In this document: positions 10,021 to 22,166 of the stretch, in pieces | How the letters are laid out: the number at the start of each line of letters is the position of its first letter | Numbering within the stretch: position 1 is the stretch's first letter | Assembly (NCBI GenBank): GCA_964017145.1 | Contig: OZ024840.1 | Location: forward strand, 372,001 to 436,000 | Direction: 5' to 3' | Length of the DNA: 64,000 nt | Source of the DNA: Agrocybe praecox | Taxonomy: Eukaryota; Basidiomycota; Agaricomycetes; Agaricales; Agrocybaceae | Notes under the pieces: model-generated | The model's database searches: none | Told to the model about the DNA's origin: nothing | The model's input: the letters and a program-made list of their open reading frames with translations, nothing else | Program-made: the position numbers and the translations under genes

Positions 10021-10789
10021 GGAATGAAAATTTATGTTGGTCATTCTGCCCGCATGAAGCGAGCTTTTTACCCTCCCCTGATCTTTGAAGCCTAGTTAAA
10101 TAATACGGATTTATCATGCGAAGTCTGACAAAACAAGGTGCAAGACGCTGGGACTGCTAATATAAAGTATAAATTAATCTTAATCTGGTATCAATTGGTG
10201 ATACAGGTGCTCACATCCAACATTCAATTGCCCTATATAAGATATGTTTGAAACAAATATGTAATAGAGGAATGTCATGAAGAGGATGATCGGCTCTCGG
10301 GCCCCAGAAATGATGTATGGATATTTTTGGCTCGCCCCACCCTCCATGGTAAACTTTCTTTGAGGAGATAACTGCTCAAGCGACCATTCTACAAATTAGA
10401 CCTGCGGCACCTATACCATAATTGCAGTAATTAGTAGTGAAAAATAGATTCAGATAGCCAGACATGACCGAAGGTTCGAAGCCGCAGGTCGCGGTGCGGA
10501 CTAATTGGTGCCATAAACTTGTCACGTGAAGCTATGTACGTTAATTATCACGTTTTCATGTTTGTTTCAAGTTGGTTCAAGTGCGGCATCCTTCGGCAGT
10601 AGGCACGCTTGTGTATGCAACTTTTTGCTGGCCCCCTTTGATATGCTTGTCGCTCGACCTTCCTTATGACACGGTTGTCTGCTTTCCCTTTCAGTTCGCT
10701 CTGCTAGATGTGATTCAAAAGATTTGTTCATTATTTAGCGTACAATTCAATACGAGGCCTTACGGACAGCCTATTCGCAATATATCGAC
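9330..10789. other. Intergenic, no gene seen
   Basis: The first 700 bp belong to the duplicated segment upstream of copy A. Beyond about 10020 I see only short frames without splice partners or family resemblance. Confidence 0.5.
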
Positions 10790-12092
10790 CTAGTGGTGCT
10801 CCGTACTAGTTCTTTTAACGAGTACAGGACAAATAACTATGGATTTTTTAAGATTCATTTATCGATGAAAGGGTTAAAAGGTCAAAGAACGCACCTCCAG
10901 TGGGCAAGCTATGGTGTTTCTTATGGGAATTGAGTACGGACAAGAATCCATTGATGAACCCGTCGTGGGCGGTGATTGAAATGACTAAGTTATTGTGATT
11001 ATTCTGATACATCAAACAAAGGAAAAGGAAAAGATCAAGTATGACTCACACGAAGCGTCATCGTCTTCTGAGAATATCTTGTGGATCACCTTCCATGCAC
11101 GTTGTACAACATGCTCGTGCTCCTCGCGGTGCTCATGGTGGCAAAGCTCGTCGTGCTCCGTGAACCCATGATCAAAGGTGAAATGAGGAAAAAGGTCTTT
11201 GATATGGGACCTAGAGCGGCGCTTATCACATGTATTCACGTTGTACTGCTCTCGGCAGTTCTGTTAGTTGGACAAGACGAACGAACGTTCAGCGATCCAA
11301 ACGTGACCCAATTCACACAGCACAGAATCAGACTCATCAGAACGTACCTCCACTATGACGGCCGGGTGCGTGCGCTCGTGCTCATTGTACACACCTTTCA
11401 GTATGATTGAACAGGTGTGCATAGCACGCGATAGAGGACTGGTGTAGCATTTGTAAGGAGCAGGCAGCCCTTCCGCGGCCTCTATTTTCCAAGCGTGATG
11501 AAGCTTCTTGGCCCGTTGGATACCCATCTCGGTGAATTCGGCGTCGGCTGTGGTATTCAAATTTGGATGCTGGGGATATAGATGATAAAAAAGCTGGGTT
11601 TTAACGTACGTCCCCAGGTAATGTCGTCGTCTCCGTGTCGCTTTGACCAGTATCTGAATATAGGAGTGAATTGCATCGCGTTAGTCATATGTGCCCCACA
11701 ACCGATTAAAGTCACGGTCATATGTACGATTCCCAATGATGATGATGGTTGTGTTTTCCAAGATTGTCTAGCCTGATGCAAGAATTGGATTAAATTAACG
11801 TGTATGTATGAAATGATAATAAGTCATATCGGCTACGCACGATACCCATGTCCATGCCTTAAAAGCAGGAAAAAATTGTAGGTGACAGTGGATGGATCTT
11901 CGTCGTTCAAATCCCTCAAGCGATCGAAGAACTTTTCCCAGTCCGAGGATTTCGGTCCAAAGTGGGGTAAGATCTATTAAATCAAGGAAAAATATTGATC
12001 CAGTATTTCCTTTGTGCATAGACGGGTCGAGCACTCACGGCTTCCGAGTCTGGAACTCACTGGATAGTGGTGTGTAGAGTAATATGGGACAT
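10790..12092 (-). CDS. Histidine-phosphatase (phosphoglycerate-mutase-like) protein
   Basis: A split minus-strand gene of the histidine phosphatase superfamily, which uses a phospho-histidine intermediate in an RHG motif. Readable exons in order give SSDWEKFFDRLRDLNDEDPS with TVTYNFFLLLRHGHG (catalytic RHG, about 11850-11970), YWSKRHGDDDITWG (about 11620-11660), AEFTEMGIQRAKKLHHAWK with YTSPLSRAMHTCSIIL (about 11345-11545), NVNTCDKRRSRSHIKDLFPH and a helix to FSEDDDAS (about 11052-11250), SITAHDGFINGFLSV (the second catalytic His, about 10910-10990) and a last exon ending VLVKRTSTEHH, stop at 10790. The exon after RHGHG and the 5' start are not settled; ATG 12092 is a guess. Substrate cannot be inferred. 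Confidence 0.7.
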
Positions 12093-12837
12093 TTACCAAG
12101 AAAATCAAATCTGAAGTGTGTGGTGGTTTGCTTATTCGCAAGTAGTAGTTTCCTGTTGCGATCCACCACTCTGTTGGACTCTTATAGGAGAACGCGACGA
12201 GTATTCCACGTCACAGGAACTCTTCTGAGCTTCTCTGTGAAAGCGTACGTTCCAAGCTAGTAATTATTACATGGCACACTATGTCTTCCAATCTTGGTGA
12301 CAGATATAGAAGTAGGGTATGCATTCACGGCGTCTTATAGATTGTGAGAGTGTATTATGGAACCTATTACATAGATATATTTATATGTATAGACGCATGG
12401 GTTTTCAGGACGAAGGATAGAATTTCGTCCCCTGGAATCTATTTCCGACTCGATGTCACCGAGTTGGATATAAACGTGATACGATATATGTTGAACGATG
12501 TCATATGTTCTTCCGGTAAGCATCAGGAATCCGCAGCTCCGTATCTCATGCCACGTCGATGCCGGTTTTAAATCAATCACACCCAAGCGCCTATCCTTGG
12601 GCGTCCTAATACTGCATTTATTTTGGTCGCTTATCAGGGACCTTATGACCTGAAACAATATTAGCGTCATTGACCAGTATCAACTTTCCATGATCAGATC
12701 TGATTCTTCTGATGAATTATGCGAGGCTTTAGTAACCCCAATCTTGACAAGCTGAAGCCTTGACATGAGCGGCTTCTCACTCCTCTCTTTAGATTATCTG
12801 GATAATATTATGATACAGCCTGAGACGACCGAGAGGA
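12093..12837. other. Intergenic, no gene seen
   Basis: AT-rich text with only short frames; probably the upstream region of the phosphatase gene. No feature is supported. Confidence 0.4.
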
Positions 12838-12912
12838 TATCACCCTCAGAAAGAGAGTTGCGCAAGGTCATGGTGGGGAGGGTCGGTCATAGCGATATTT
12901 CCAGTCACTTCA
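12838..12912 (-). pseudogene. Relic of a DPBB gene 3' exon
   Basis: The plus-strand text CTCAGAAAGAGAGTTGCGCA at about 12844, followed by AGGTCATGGTGG and GTCGGTCATAGCGATAT, closely matches the last exon of copy A (8879-8935: CTCAGAAAGAGGCGCAAGGT ... GTCGGTCATAGTGATGT). The frame is broken and neither the other exons nor the stop region are found nearby. It is therefore a decayed fragment of the DPBB family, the second trace of local duplication besides 5018 and 8841. Confidence 0.6.
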
Positions 12913-14900
12913 ACGGCCGTTGAATGAATGATTCCAAGTCCAAATAGCGTGTCCCCATGGCTCGTCCACGTCTACTGTGCGGGTATCTCAACCAAAAAAA
13001 TATGGTTCCTGCTATATTTATATAAGGTACAAGCACGATTTGGCATTCTAAAAGACTCGCAGTATATAGTATGTGAGTATTGGATCCCATAATCCATTCC
13101 TAAATCCAGATGGCATACACATGTAACAAGATTTCCTTTTATCTCGATGCCTGATATCAATTAATGAAATTCAAGCGCTTATAGTTGAGCGCCTGGAGAT
13201 CATATCTATTTTCGGGTGTTTATTACGGACCCCGTGACTAGAACAAGATATCATTGAACGATGTCAATCAATCATTATGAGCCTCAAAGCGTGGTTCTTA
13301 TATTCCATGACCTACACCCCTATCCAGGCCGTCGATGAATGACCATGGCTAATGGCTACATATGGCTGAATGAAGAAAAAGTGAGGCTGCGTTGCGTGCC
13401 GATCGATACTCGGCAGGGTACGTAAGAAACTCGTCACGTCACGTCACATGTGTGGTTCTGAAACAGAAAAGACAATCCGACTTTCGTACTCCTTCCACCC
13501 CTCCCCGTCACGTCCTCCCGAGTACCTCCATGACGCGTCCCCGATGTTTGTTCCACCCTCTCTGCGGCACGTCGTCTTTCCTTCTTCGTGATTTTTTTAA
13601 CCTTGGATTACACGTAATACGCTGTCATTCATCTGGGGTACTTACCACGATCGTCGCCTCGTCAAGCTCTTTAGCTTCGGGTTTGGACTTGACGTCACCC
13701 TCTAGACTAAATCGCTTACATCTAGTGTTGTTCGAACTTCGCTCTACCCCATTGAATGAACATATCGGACCGGTCCCCTCCACCGACACCATTCCCCCGT
13801 TGGATATTGGTGTCGGCGTTTAGTTTTCGATCCCCTCATTCACCACCGATAAAGATGAACGTCTCCAATCGAACCATTCGTCCTGCCTACTCTTCTGGCG
13901 GTTTGTCCTCCTTGGTCCAAAAAATCCGAAATCTCTGCACCGCTTCGATGAGTGCCTCTCTTTCTGCTTTCCCTTTGGCGTCGGCTTTGCTTTCGAATGT
14001 TCCGCTGTTGTCATTTTCTGCGTGCACATGCGTATACATGGCACCCCAATCTCCCTCCTCCACTCCTTTTAATACCTCCATCCTGCGCAGCCTCATACAT
14101 CATAGACATAAAATTTGATACTTCGAGCGGGAGGATCGTGCACGGATAGAGGGTCCCTCTGTATGTATGTATAATGTCCGTATATGCGATACTGATATTC
14201 ATAACTTGATGTGGCAGTGCAACCTGGCCTGTTCCGGTCCGGACTCCGATTAGATTAGATCATGTACGATTTGTGATAGCGCGACGCGCGTCCATAATCA
14301 TCCTTTGACCGCTACCGCCATCGTGCGAGGCTGCTCGACGCGCTTCCGAGCCCTACTACGCCATATACAAAGCTTTTTTCCCAAAAAAAAAAAGTAATTG
14401 TCAACTCTCTATACGGTCGCCTAATTGGATGTACATTCAATTTTCCAATTCTAGTCAAATGAGGCACTAAAAATCAGTCAGCATTCAGCAGTGAGAAACG
14501 GCTAACAATCAAAACTAATCATGCGAAGCTGTGGAAGGCTCGGAACTCATGATCATGTCGACCCCAGATTAATTTTGCTACGATGCCCAGACAGCATATT
14601 CTCCGACCATGGGCTTGAGAAGAACACGATCATGATCATCACACTTGGGCTTCGGAAGAGTAATCACCCTATACCAAACCTTCGGCTCAGGGTTGACGTC
14701 TAGAGCGAGGATGCGACAAGCCTGAGGATTCTTTGGTGGAGATGTATGGTGTGAGTGTATGTGTCTGTAAAACTGCAATCCTGTTAACCTATGTCCAATC
14801 GGCAGAGCTCCACTTTTATCCACCACATGTGACATACCAGATTATCTAGTGACTAGTCCCACAAAGATTCATGGTGGATTTGTTACTATATTGATGTACG
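12913..14900. other. Non-coding, pyrimidine-rich repeat-like DNA
   Basis: From about 13480 to 14100 the plus strand is C/T-rich and shares short blocks with 25140-25850. Positions 14220-14360 resemble 7915-8050. An A-run with a T-run lies at about 14374-14394. Open frames here are low-complexity or unsupported. Confidence 0.45.
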
Positions 14901-15803
14901 TCCCAGTCCAACTCCAGTTCTTTGAACTACATGATGTATACTTGCTTATAGTCGAAGGAAACAAATTTACGAATCCGGCTGGGTAGTGTAAGTATGGTAG
15001 CGAGACGCAAAGAGCCGAGCAGAAGAGCGTTGCGTGCGAAATGAGGTTGATATAAATCGCTTCTGGGAAGAAAGGGTTTGGGATCTAAGTTTAATAATTC
15101 TGCGATTGTTTAATCTCTAAGTATGCTCACGCGAATGCTTCCATTACATACATCAAAATTACGCCACTAACCTCCCTATAATCTCGGCAGCCACCACTTC
15201 GCAGGGGAAACAGGCACCCTAATCCGCACGTAGCCTAAATTTGTCATGATTGCAGGAACATATAGGTGATCATCGTTCATCGATCATTAGTCTATAAGAA
15301 GAACCACTACTAAATGTAATTTGGAAAAAAAAACAAACTAATATCGATCAATATAGTGGATAGTTTGCAACACAGACCACTCACTCACGGGACATACTAG
15401 GTACATAGCAGCGGAATGAAATCAAAACCAGATTATGAGCCACTTGACGAGCTGCCGAGACAGTGTTTTCTATCTGGTGGTTCTAACTAATTTAGCTTGT
15501 GGGGGGATGAATCGATCGAGCCTTAATCATGCTTCCAACTGGATATAGTCCTCTCGCTTCGAGAAATCTCTGGATTGAGGGAGCAAAAGGAACGTCTTCT
15601 GACGAGTGCCAACACATATTCTTCTACGCCACTAAGACCTCGATTCATTGGCCGAGTATCTGGTAAAGATATCGGTATCTGATACAACCCTGCCTCGTGT
15701 GTCTCGTGTATAAAAGCACAGTACTAAAATCATCAACAATCAGCGAAATCCCAAACAACTACTTCACTATCCATCTAGCAGCTTTCACTTCATTTTCATC
15801 ATC

Positions 15804-16489
15804 ATGAACGTTCGACCTGGTCTTTACTTCATCCAGCACGTCCTCAACCAGGACGAGAATCTTGTTTCCTTTGCTTCCTCCACTCGCTTACCCGAATCGC
15901 CCATCTTTGGAAGTGTTGGGCTCTCCCCTGAATTGATCCAGCAGGTAATCCACACATGCATCTCCTCATAGTACATGCATACGCGCTCCCCGCTAATCTT
16001 CCTATGTTTACCCAGTGGGAAGTCATGCCAGTCGAAGGCAAAGAGAATATGTACACCATCAGCGCTCCACGCATTCCGGGTGCGCAACACGTCGGATTCT
16101 CAGTCAGGCATGTCGATGATGGCGCCCCTGTCTTTCTCTCCCCCGAGCCCAAGCCGCTGATGATCCAATTCGTGGAAAGCGAAAGTCACGGTCCTGGACA
16201 GGCTTACAGGTAGGTCTATCGTAAATAAATCTAACCTGTAATCTTTACTTATTCCCTTCGTGTTGCATTCTAGTGTCATGTTCCCGGTCCAAAGCGTCGG
16301 CGCGTCATTCTACATGGATCAGAGGCCTACGAGGGAGCTCAATCCCCCGGTAAGTAGTTTGATTATTCCTACTTCACGCAATACCTATATTCAACAATCA
16401 CATTGAAGGTCATCCTTACTGTCATTCCGGTCATTCCGGATGCGCCCCCGACTCCTTTCTGGATCTTCAGACCAGCTCTTTTGGAGTAG
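15804..16489 (+). CDS. Mycocypin-like protease inhibitor (paralogue 1)
   Basis: Exons 15804-15944, 16016-16209, 16274-16349 and 16409-16489 (GT-AG introns of about 60-70 nt) encode 163 residues with no signal peptide. Landmarks are MNVRPGLYFIQHVL at the N-terminus, WEVMPVEGKENMYTISAP after intron 1, VGFSVRHVDDGAPVFLS, LMIQFVESES, FPVQSVGASFYMDQRP and a final PFWIFRPALLE. Length, the order PGxYxI / WxVxP..YTI / GFS..APV / IQ / PVxSVG / WIF and the lack of a signal peptide match the mycocypins (clitocypin and macrocypin). These are beta-trefoil inhibitors of cysteine proteases stored in mushroom cytoplasm against grazers. The related beta-trefoil serine-protease inhibitors (cospin type) are the alternative. 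A TATA-like TATAAAAGCA lies about 95 bp upstream. The inhibitory loop cannot be assigned by eye. Confidence 0.7.
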
Positions 16490-16632
16490 TTTCACCACAT
16501 AATGCTCTGATTACAGGACCGAGTAAAGCATCCAACGACTACATAGATAGATACCAACTGGAAATGTAAACGTAAACCCATACAAAAAATCATTGATGTG
16601 ATTCGCTACGTAGATCTTACTCTTGCACAAGT
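16490..16632. other. 3' flank and target site of the retrotransposon
   Basis: Plain 3' flank of inhibitor gene 1. It ends TCTTGCACAAGT at 16632, where the Ngaro-like element begins. The same text (TCTTGCAGAAGT, then CGATTTGGGTCGG) is continuous at 24445-24469. Confidence 0.7.
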
Positions 16633-16822
16633 TTGCGATTCTAAAATAGAATGAATGAAATGAGTGACAGTCTAGAATATAGTCTTTGCGAGAACGAATG
16701 ATGGGGCACGTGTCTTTTCCTTTCTCGTACCACCATCATCGTTCGTGGTCTTTGCTTGTCACAGTTCTCAGCGCGTCGAAGTTCTTCAAGCTTCAAGCAC
16801 ACTGCTCATTCATTAAAATTCA
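16633..16822 (+). repeat. Split direct repeat A1
   Basis: 190 bp starting TTGCGATTCTAAAATAGAAT and ending TTAAAATTCA, identical as read to A2 at 21977-22166. It should contain the element promoter, since the gag frame opens within or just after it. Confidence 0.92.
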
Positions 16823-16875
16823 ACTGGCTAAAATCTTTCTGCCTACGAGCACAAAGTGGATACTTAACGACTCCT

Positions 16876-18500
16876 ATGCCTCGCTTAACTGAAGACCCCA
16901 CGAAGGCGATTTGTCCGAACTACGAGGAAGACGAGTGGAGCCCCATAAGGCTGTCACTGATTTCGGCACATATCGGCGACATCCCTCTGACCAACGAGGG
17001 TGCTATTGATAAGTTAAAGGACGCTTGGAAGCAATCCAACGAACGTAAAATTGTGCAATGGAACGAACAAGTGCGTATCGATCAAATTGCGGAGGAGGAG
17101 GCTGCCCAGGAGGCTCGAGAGGAGGAAAGGAAAAAGCGAGAAGAGGAGGAGAAGGAGGCTGAATTAGAAAGGCGAGAGCTAGAAAAGAAGAAACCGAAGC
17201 TCAAGGCATTCGATCCTACGAAGAGGGTCGACTCATGGATTGCACCCAGACCAGCTGCGTACGCGCTGAATAGAATCCAGCAGCTCGAATACGTCGAACT
17301 CGACTATTTCACTCTTCGGGGATGTCAAGAAGCCCAGGCAGAACACGGAAAAGCCACGTTGCAAGACACCTTCACGCTCGCCAAAAATGATGACGGCGTT
17401 GTTGCTCTGCGTCCTTCCTCGTCATTGAAGGCATCCAAGAACGTTAGGATGGACCACCTGCTGGAATGGGAAGAGTTGTCCGTGGCCAAAAACTTGATGG
17501 TTCACTATATGTCAGCATCTGGGGTATGGCCACAAGAACATGTTACATCCTTGGCCGCCTTTTTTCTGCGATTGGAGAGTCACCCTATACGGTTGCGGCC
17601 CCACGGAAATCAGACAGTCTTACTTTACCAAAATAGAGTCAGGCGAGAGTGGTTTGACGCATTGAAACGGGGCGAAGGATTCAACATCCAGTTAATCAAT
17701 GATGATCTGATGGATAAGCTACATACCGAAGTTGGGGATGGTGTCCGAGAGAAATCTCTTCGCGAGGTACGCTATTTTATATTTTATGTTACACAATTTG
17801 CGTACAAATTGCTGACGAAATATCTTCCTTTTTTCTTTTCGTTTATGAACACTTTATTGCTATGCGATGCTACATTGAATTGTCATATCGTCCAATTACT
17901 ATGCTATGCTACTGCTATGCTGCGCTATTCCACCGCTAGATGAATGAAGCCACATCTTCTTTCCAAGCTATGCTGGACCTGAGATCACCTCGCAAACGAT
18001 CGCGAAATTTCTCAAGGAATTTTGAGGGAGCATCAAGATCTCCGTCCCCATCTTACGGGCAAAGTTCAAGGAAGAGAGCTAGGTCACGATCACCTGCCAG
18101 ATTCCAGTCAAAGCAAAACCGCAAGAATCGTGATCCCCGTCGAGCTAATCAACTCAAGTCCCAATTTCAATCTGGGGATAGAGACAGTGACGAAGCGGGT
18201 TTTACCCAGGGTGCAGACTTACGAGCGACGTCAAGAGTCTGTGCCGTATGCCTTGGACGTCACGACCACGATTTCACCAAATGCAGCTCAGCGAAACTAT
18301 GGGATGGCTCGGAATCGAAAGGCAAAGCTCACAGAAACGACCATGGGAGATTGGTTGGCAAGGAGGGATCAACCCTGTGCTTCGATTGGCAATTGCCAAG
18401 AGGATGTCAAAGCTCGTCCCATCCCGAACGCCATCGATGCTCGGGTTGCGCAAAATCCGATCATGGAGCCCAGACGTGCCCTCGAGCAGAGAAGGCTTGA
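16876..18500 (+). CDS. Ngaro-like Gag protein with zinc fingers
   Basis: Two exons, 16876-17766 and 17940-18500, joined over a 173-nt intron (GTACGC donor, CCGCTAG acceptor, frame kept). An in-frame ATG at 16756 lies inside repeat A1; 16876 (MPRLTEDPTKAICPNYEEDE) is preferred because it follows the repeat. The N-terminal third contains a charged coiled coil (EEEAAQEAREEERKKREEEE), followed by a domain typical of basidiomycete YR-element Gags (YFTLRGCQEAQ, SASGVWPQEHV, RVRREWFDALKRGEGFNI). The C-terminal exon is basic and Ser/Arg-rich, then has CAVCLGRHDHDFTKC and a second Cys/His cluster (CSGCAKSDHGAQTC), likely nucleic-acid-binding knuckles. The intron could regulate the Gag product or mimic retention; transcripts are needed to decide. 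Confidence 0.75.
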
Positions 18501-20475
18501 AGGTCTTACACCATACAAGCCAGAGGTGTGGGAACATGAGCTCGTCAAGCATGGACTGGTCCGCAAGTATCCTAATCTTGCTCGAGACTTGGTTCGTGGA
18601 TTCGACGTGGGCATACCCAATATTTCCAAGACCTACATCCCACCCAATCATCCATCTCTTATTCAGCTGTCTGATATTCACGATGCCATCACACAAAAGG
18701 AGTTTGACGCACACCGTTATATTGGTCCTTTTACCCAATCTGAGCTGGAAGCCCTTATCGGACCTTTTCATTGTTCTCCTTTATCGCTGGTACCTAAACC
18801 CGGAAAGCCAGGAAAATACAGACCTGTTCACGACTTCTCAAGCCCTCATTCTTCTCTCGACACTCCTTCCATTAATTCATATATTAATATCGATAATTTC
18901 CCATGTACTTGGGGTACATTTCACGCAGTATCGCTTCTCATCTTTAGGCTACCTCCAGGATCTCGCGCATCCATCAGAGATGTCGCTGAGGCTTATCGAA
19001 CCATTCCTGTTTTACCCGAGCAATGGGCAGGGCTGGTGGTTCGACTCAAGGGTGATGACAGATTCGCAGTCAATACTAATAACAATTTCGGCCTACGATC
19101 AGCAGGAGGGGTATATGGTCTGCTTGCAGATGCAGGTGCTGATATTTTTAGAGCTAACGGTATTGGTCCTCTCTCTAAATGGGTCGATGACCATATTTTC
19201 TTTCAAATTCTTGCTATACGCCTCCATGATTATAATGAACAACGGAAATTGTGGCGAAAGGAGATACAACTTAATAGCGGGTGCATTCAAGAGGGCAGTA
19301 GAGTATGGTATCAAGGGAAAATCATGCCGGATGGCTTTTATGAGGAGTTTGACGAAGATATGGGCTACACACTGCAGGATTTTTCGACCTTGGACTCTCT
19401 GCAGAGTGTGGATGGGGAAACTTATAGCTATGGTGACGAAGAAATCAACAGATTATCTGACAGCCTGGGAATCAAATGGGAAGACAGCAAAACCACCCCC
19501 TTCAGCTTTATTGTCACTTATTTGGGTTTTGTATGGAACTTACAGACTCGTACGGTCGCTGTTCCAGATGATAAGCGAGCCAAGTATCTCGCTGCCATCG
19601 AAGCTTGGGAGTTGCAACCCACTCACACGCTTCTCGAAGTTCAAAAACTACACGGAAAGCTTTTACACACAACTCTCATCATTCCGGAAGGACGAGCGTA
19701 CCTCACAAACCTGGAGACCATGCTCAGTACCTTCCACGGTCGTCCTTTCGTTCCGCATACCCCACCCTGAAACACTGTTGGAGATCTGCAGTGGTGGAAA
19801 ACCCTCCTCCAATCCGACCCCTTATCAAGACTCATCCCAGGACCCATACCAGTTATCGATGTCAAGGCATATTCAGATGCAAGCTCAGGCTTTGGCATTG
19901 CCATCACGATTGGATCAAAATGGCGAGCATGGATCCTCACCCCAGGCTGGCAATCCGAAGGGCGGGATATCGGTTGGGCTGAAGCCATGGGATTCGAGTT
20001 CCTCGTCCACGCTCTGTGCAGGAATGCCACACCTGGCACCCATTTTAGGGTTTACGGCGACAACCAAGGAGTCGTCGAAGGATGGTGGAATGGACGCAGT
20101 CGGAACCGTCACACCAACGATGTATTCCGACGCATTCACAAATTATCAAGAAGATATGATTGCAGCATACTTACGAGATATGTACCCAGCGCCCAAAACC
20201 CATCAGATGGTCCATCGCGAGGAATTTACCCACCCATCGACCTCCTCCTTGATAACATACCCATTCCTCTCGAGGCACAACCCTACATCGTCGACTTTGA
20301 CAACCCCATCCATGGCAAGCACCGACCTGCTAGTTGCAATCTCAACAGAATACCTGAACGGTTTGAATCGGAAGAAAGGGCCCGAGAACAACATTCCTCT
20401 GCCCACCGAAACACCCAGCTGCAGCACACTCGACACACAGAGACCAATACTCTCGTTGCGCGCACCCACAACTAA
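18463..20475 (+). pseudogene. Ngaro-like reverse transcriptase-RNase H, interrupted by one TGA
   Basis: The frame is open from 18022 and overlaps gag; a plausible start is ATG 18463. The RT domain has SLVPKPGKPGKYRPVHDFSS, the catalytic Asp in RDVAEAYRTIPVLPEQWAG, GLRSAGGVYGLLADAGADIF and the VDD active site in SKWVDDHIFF, then the thumb-like PTHTLLEVQKLHGKL. The RNase H domain follows in the same frame: AYSDASSGFGIAI, WAEAMGFEFLVHAL, YGDNQGVVEGWWNGRSRN and a final SDGPSRG. The two are separated by a single in-frame TGA at 19768-19770. A C-to-T change of an Arg CGA would explain it; readthrough is possible but unproven. Apart from that stop the catalytic residues look intact. Confidence 0.8.
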
Positions 20476-21664
20476 ATCTGGAAAACAACGGGACATGGAA
20501 TTACCCCACTCTACGGTCGCACGACGTCGTCCAGCTCCTTATCCTCATAATTTACGCCCCCAAGATTCAGAGCTACGTCCACATTGCCATGCTCGTGATC
20601 GCCTGCGACTCTGGCGACCCCGCTCTTCCTTTTCAGACCCAGAGATTCCGGGTCTTAGTCAGAACGACGTTGAACGTGTTGTTTCAGTAATTTCTCATGC
20701 TTGGGAAGAGGACACACACGCTTCATATGGTGCTGGGCTACTTATTTTCCACGTTTTTTGCGATTCACGTAGTATTGCTGAAAAGGATAGGGCTCCTGCA
20801 TCCCAGGACCTTCTCTCCACCTTCGTTTCGAGCCTGGCGGCATCATATTCAGGGAAGACCATTTCAAATTATTTGTATGGTGTTCGTGCGTGGCATATCC
20901 TCCACAGGATCTCATGGATGATGAATCGGGCAGAGATGGAAACCTTGCTCCGAGCAGCAGACAAGCTTTCCCCGCCCTCGTCAAAGCGTAAGAAAAGGTG
21001 CCCTTATACGGTTGATTTTATGGTGGCACTACTACAGCACCTCGATCTCACAATTCCCTTAGACGCAGCGGTATTTGCCTGCTTAACCACTTGCTTCTAT
21101 GCATCTGCTCGTGTTGGGGAATTTACAGTATCGAAACTAGATGGCTTCAATGCTTCCCATCACGTCACACGCAACAACTTATCCCATGACCAAGATAGAA
21201 ACGGTCTTCGAGTTACGGTGCTCCATCTCCCACGATCCAAAACCACGCTAGAGGGGGAGGATGTATTTTGGGCAAAGCAAAAGGGCCCCACCGACCCTGA
21301 CGAGGCTCTTGAAAACCATCTCCGAGTTAATGAGCCCCCTGCCAATGGCCACCTTTTCGCTTACCGTAAGAGCACTGGTGGTCATCAGCCTCTTACCAAG
21401 AGGAAATTCATCGAACGGTTAGCGAAAGCAGCGCGCGCAGCAAAACTGGATCCCTTACAAGGCCATGGTATACGAATTGGCTCTGTCCTCGAATACTTGC
21501 TACGCGGCATGCCTTTCGATGTCATGAAGACAAAAGGAAGATGGGCAAGCGACGCGTTTTTGGCATACTTAAGAAAGCATGCTCTCATACTCGCCCCGTA
21601 CATTCAGGATGACACATCCTTTTATGACAAATTCATCCGCTACACTATGCCACCTGTGCGATAA
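20476..21664 (+). CDS. Ngaro-like tyrosine recombinase
   Basis: Encoded in frame 2, whose open frame extends back to 18248 under the RT. The recombinase part is about 340 residues ending in PPVR and TAA/TGA-proximal text at 21664. N-terminal SAM-like helices (GKTISNYLYGVRAWHILHRI) precede the catalytic domain. All four catalytic residues can be placed: the first Arg in YASARVGEF, the His-x-x-Arg box in GHGIRIGSVLEYLL, and the Tyr in SDAFLAYLRKH. The protein would integrate a circular cDNA by site-specific recombination without target duplication. The start is unclear: it may be translated as a fusion after frameshifting from the RNase H frame or from a spliced RNA. Confidence 0.85.
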
Positions 21665-21778
21665 TTCGCGTTTTGACTAAATAATGCTGGGCTATTTAGT
21701 AAGCAACCTCAGTCGTCTTTTCCTAGTAAATGGGTACCGAGACTCACTCGCCGCGTCATTAGACTCCTTGATATGGGT

Positions 21779-21976
21779 GTCGCTTTTCGTCTCTTGGACC
21801 TTTCACAAAGAATTCTTAGGGGTGGCCGGAGAGCACTTCGTGCTTTCGCCCACTCGCTCGCTTTGCCTTTACATGCATCACTATATTTTATATTACATCT
21901 AAAATAATCTTCAGCTCGCCGCCTGAGTACAGCGGCCATTCATGTTTCATGCAAACGAAGAAGTGAATCTCAAAGA
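21779..21976 (+). repeat. Split direct repeat B1
   Basis: 198 bp beginning GTCGCTTTTCGTCTCTTGGA and ending GAATCTCAAAGA, identical as read to B2 at 22321-22518. It directly abuts A2; this B1-A2 junction mirrors the ends of the element joined in a circle. Confidence 0.92.
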
Positions 21977-22166
21977 TTGCGATTCTAAAATAGAATGAAT
22001 GAAATGAGTGACAGTCTAGAATATAGTCTTTGCGAGAACGAATGATGGGGCACGTGTCTTTTCCTTTCTCGTACCACCATCATCGTTCGTGGTCTTTGCT
22101 TGTCACAGTTCTCAGCGCGTCGAAGTTCTTCAAGCTTCAAGCACACTGCTCATTCATTAAAATTCA
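21977..22166 (+). repeat. Split direct repeat A2
   Basis: 190 bp identical to A1. It is followed by a 154-bp spacer (22167-22320) that starts and ends with CCCACCCACC. Confidence 0.92.

Larger units (their letters stand above)
14917..16632. repeat. Tandem duplication unit 1 (inhibitor gene unit)
   Basis: From TATACTTGCTTATAGTCGAA at about 14938 to the junction at 16632 the sequence is repeated at about 22687-24456 in the same orientation. It includes about 870 bp upstream of the inhibitor gene, the four-exon gene and its 3' flank. The unit continues after the inserted retrotransposon at 22519 with CGATTTTGGTCGGACTTACC, matching 24457 onward. Confidence 0.85.

Noticed and set aside
13392..14202. 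Overlapping ORFs of 60-143 codons on both strands
   Set aside because: Low-complexity C/T-rich DNA; no splice structure and no family resemblance.
18274..20496. Several minus-strand ORFs of 60-165 codons
   Set aside because: They are antisense shadows of the RT, RNase H and recombinase frames.
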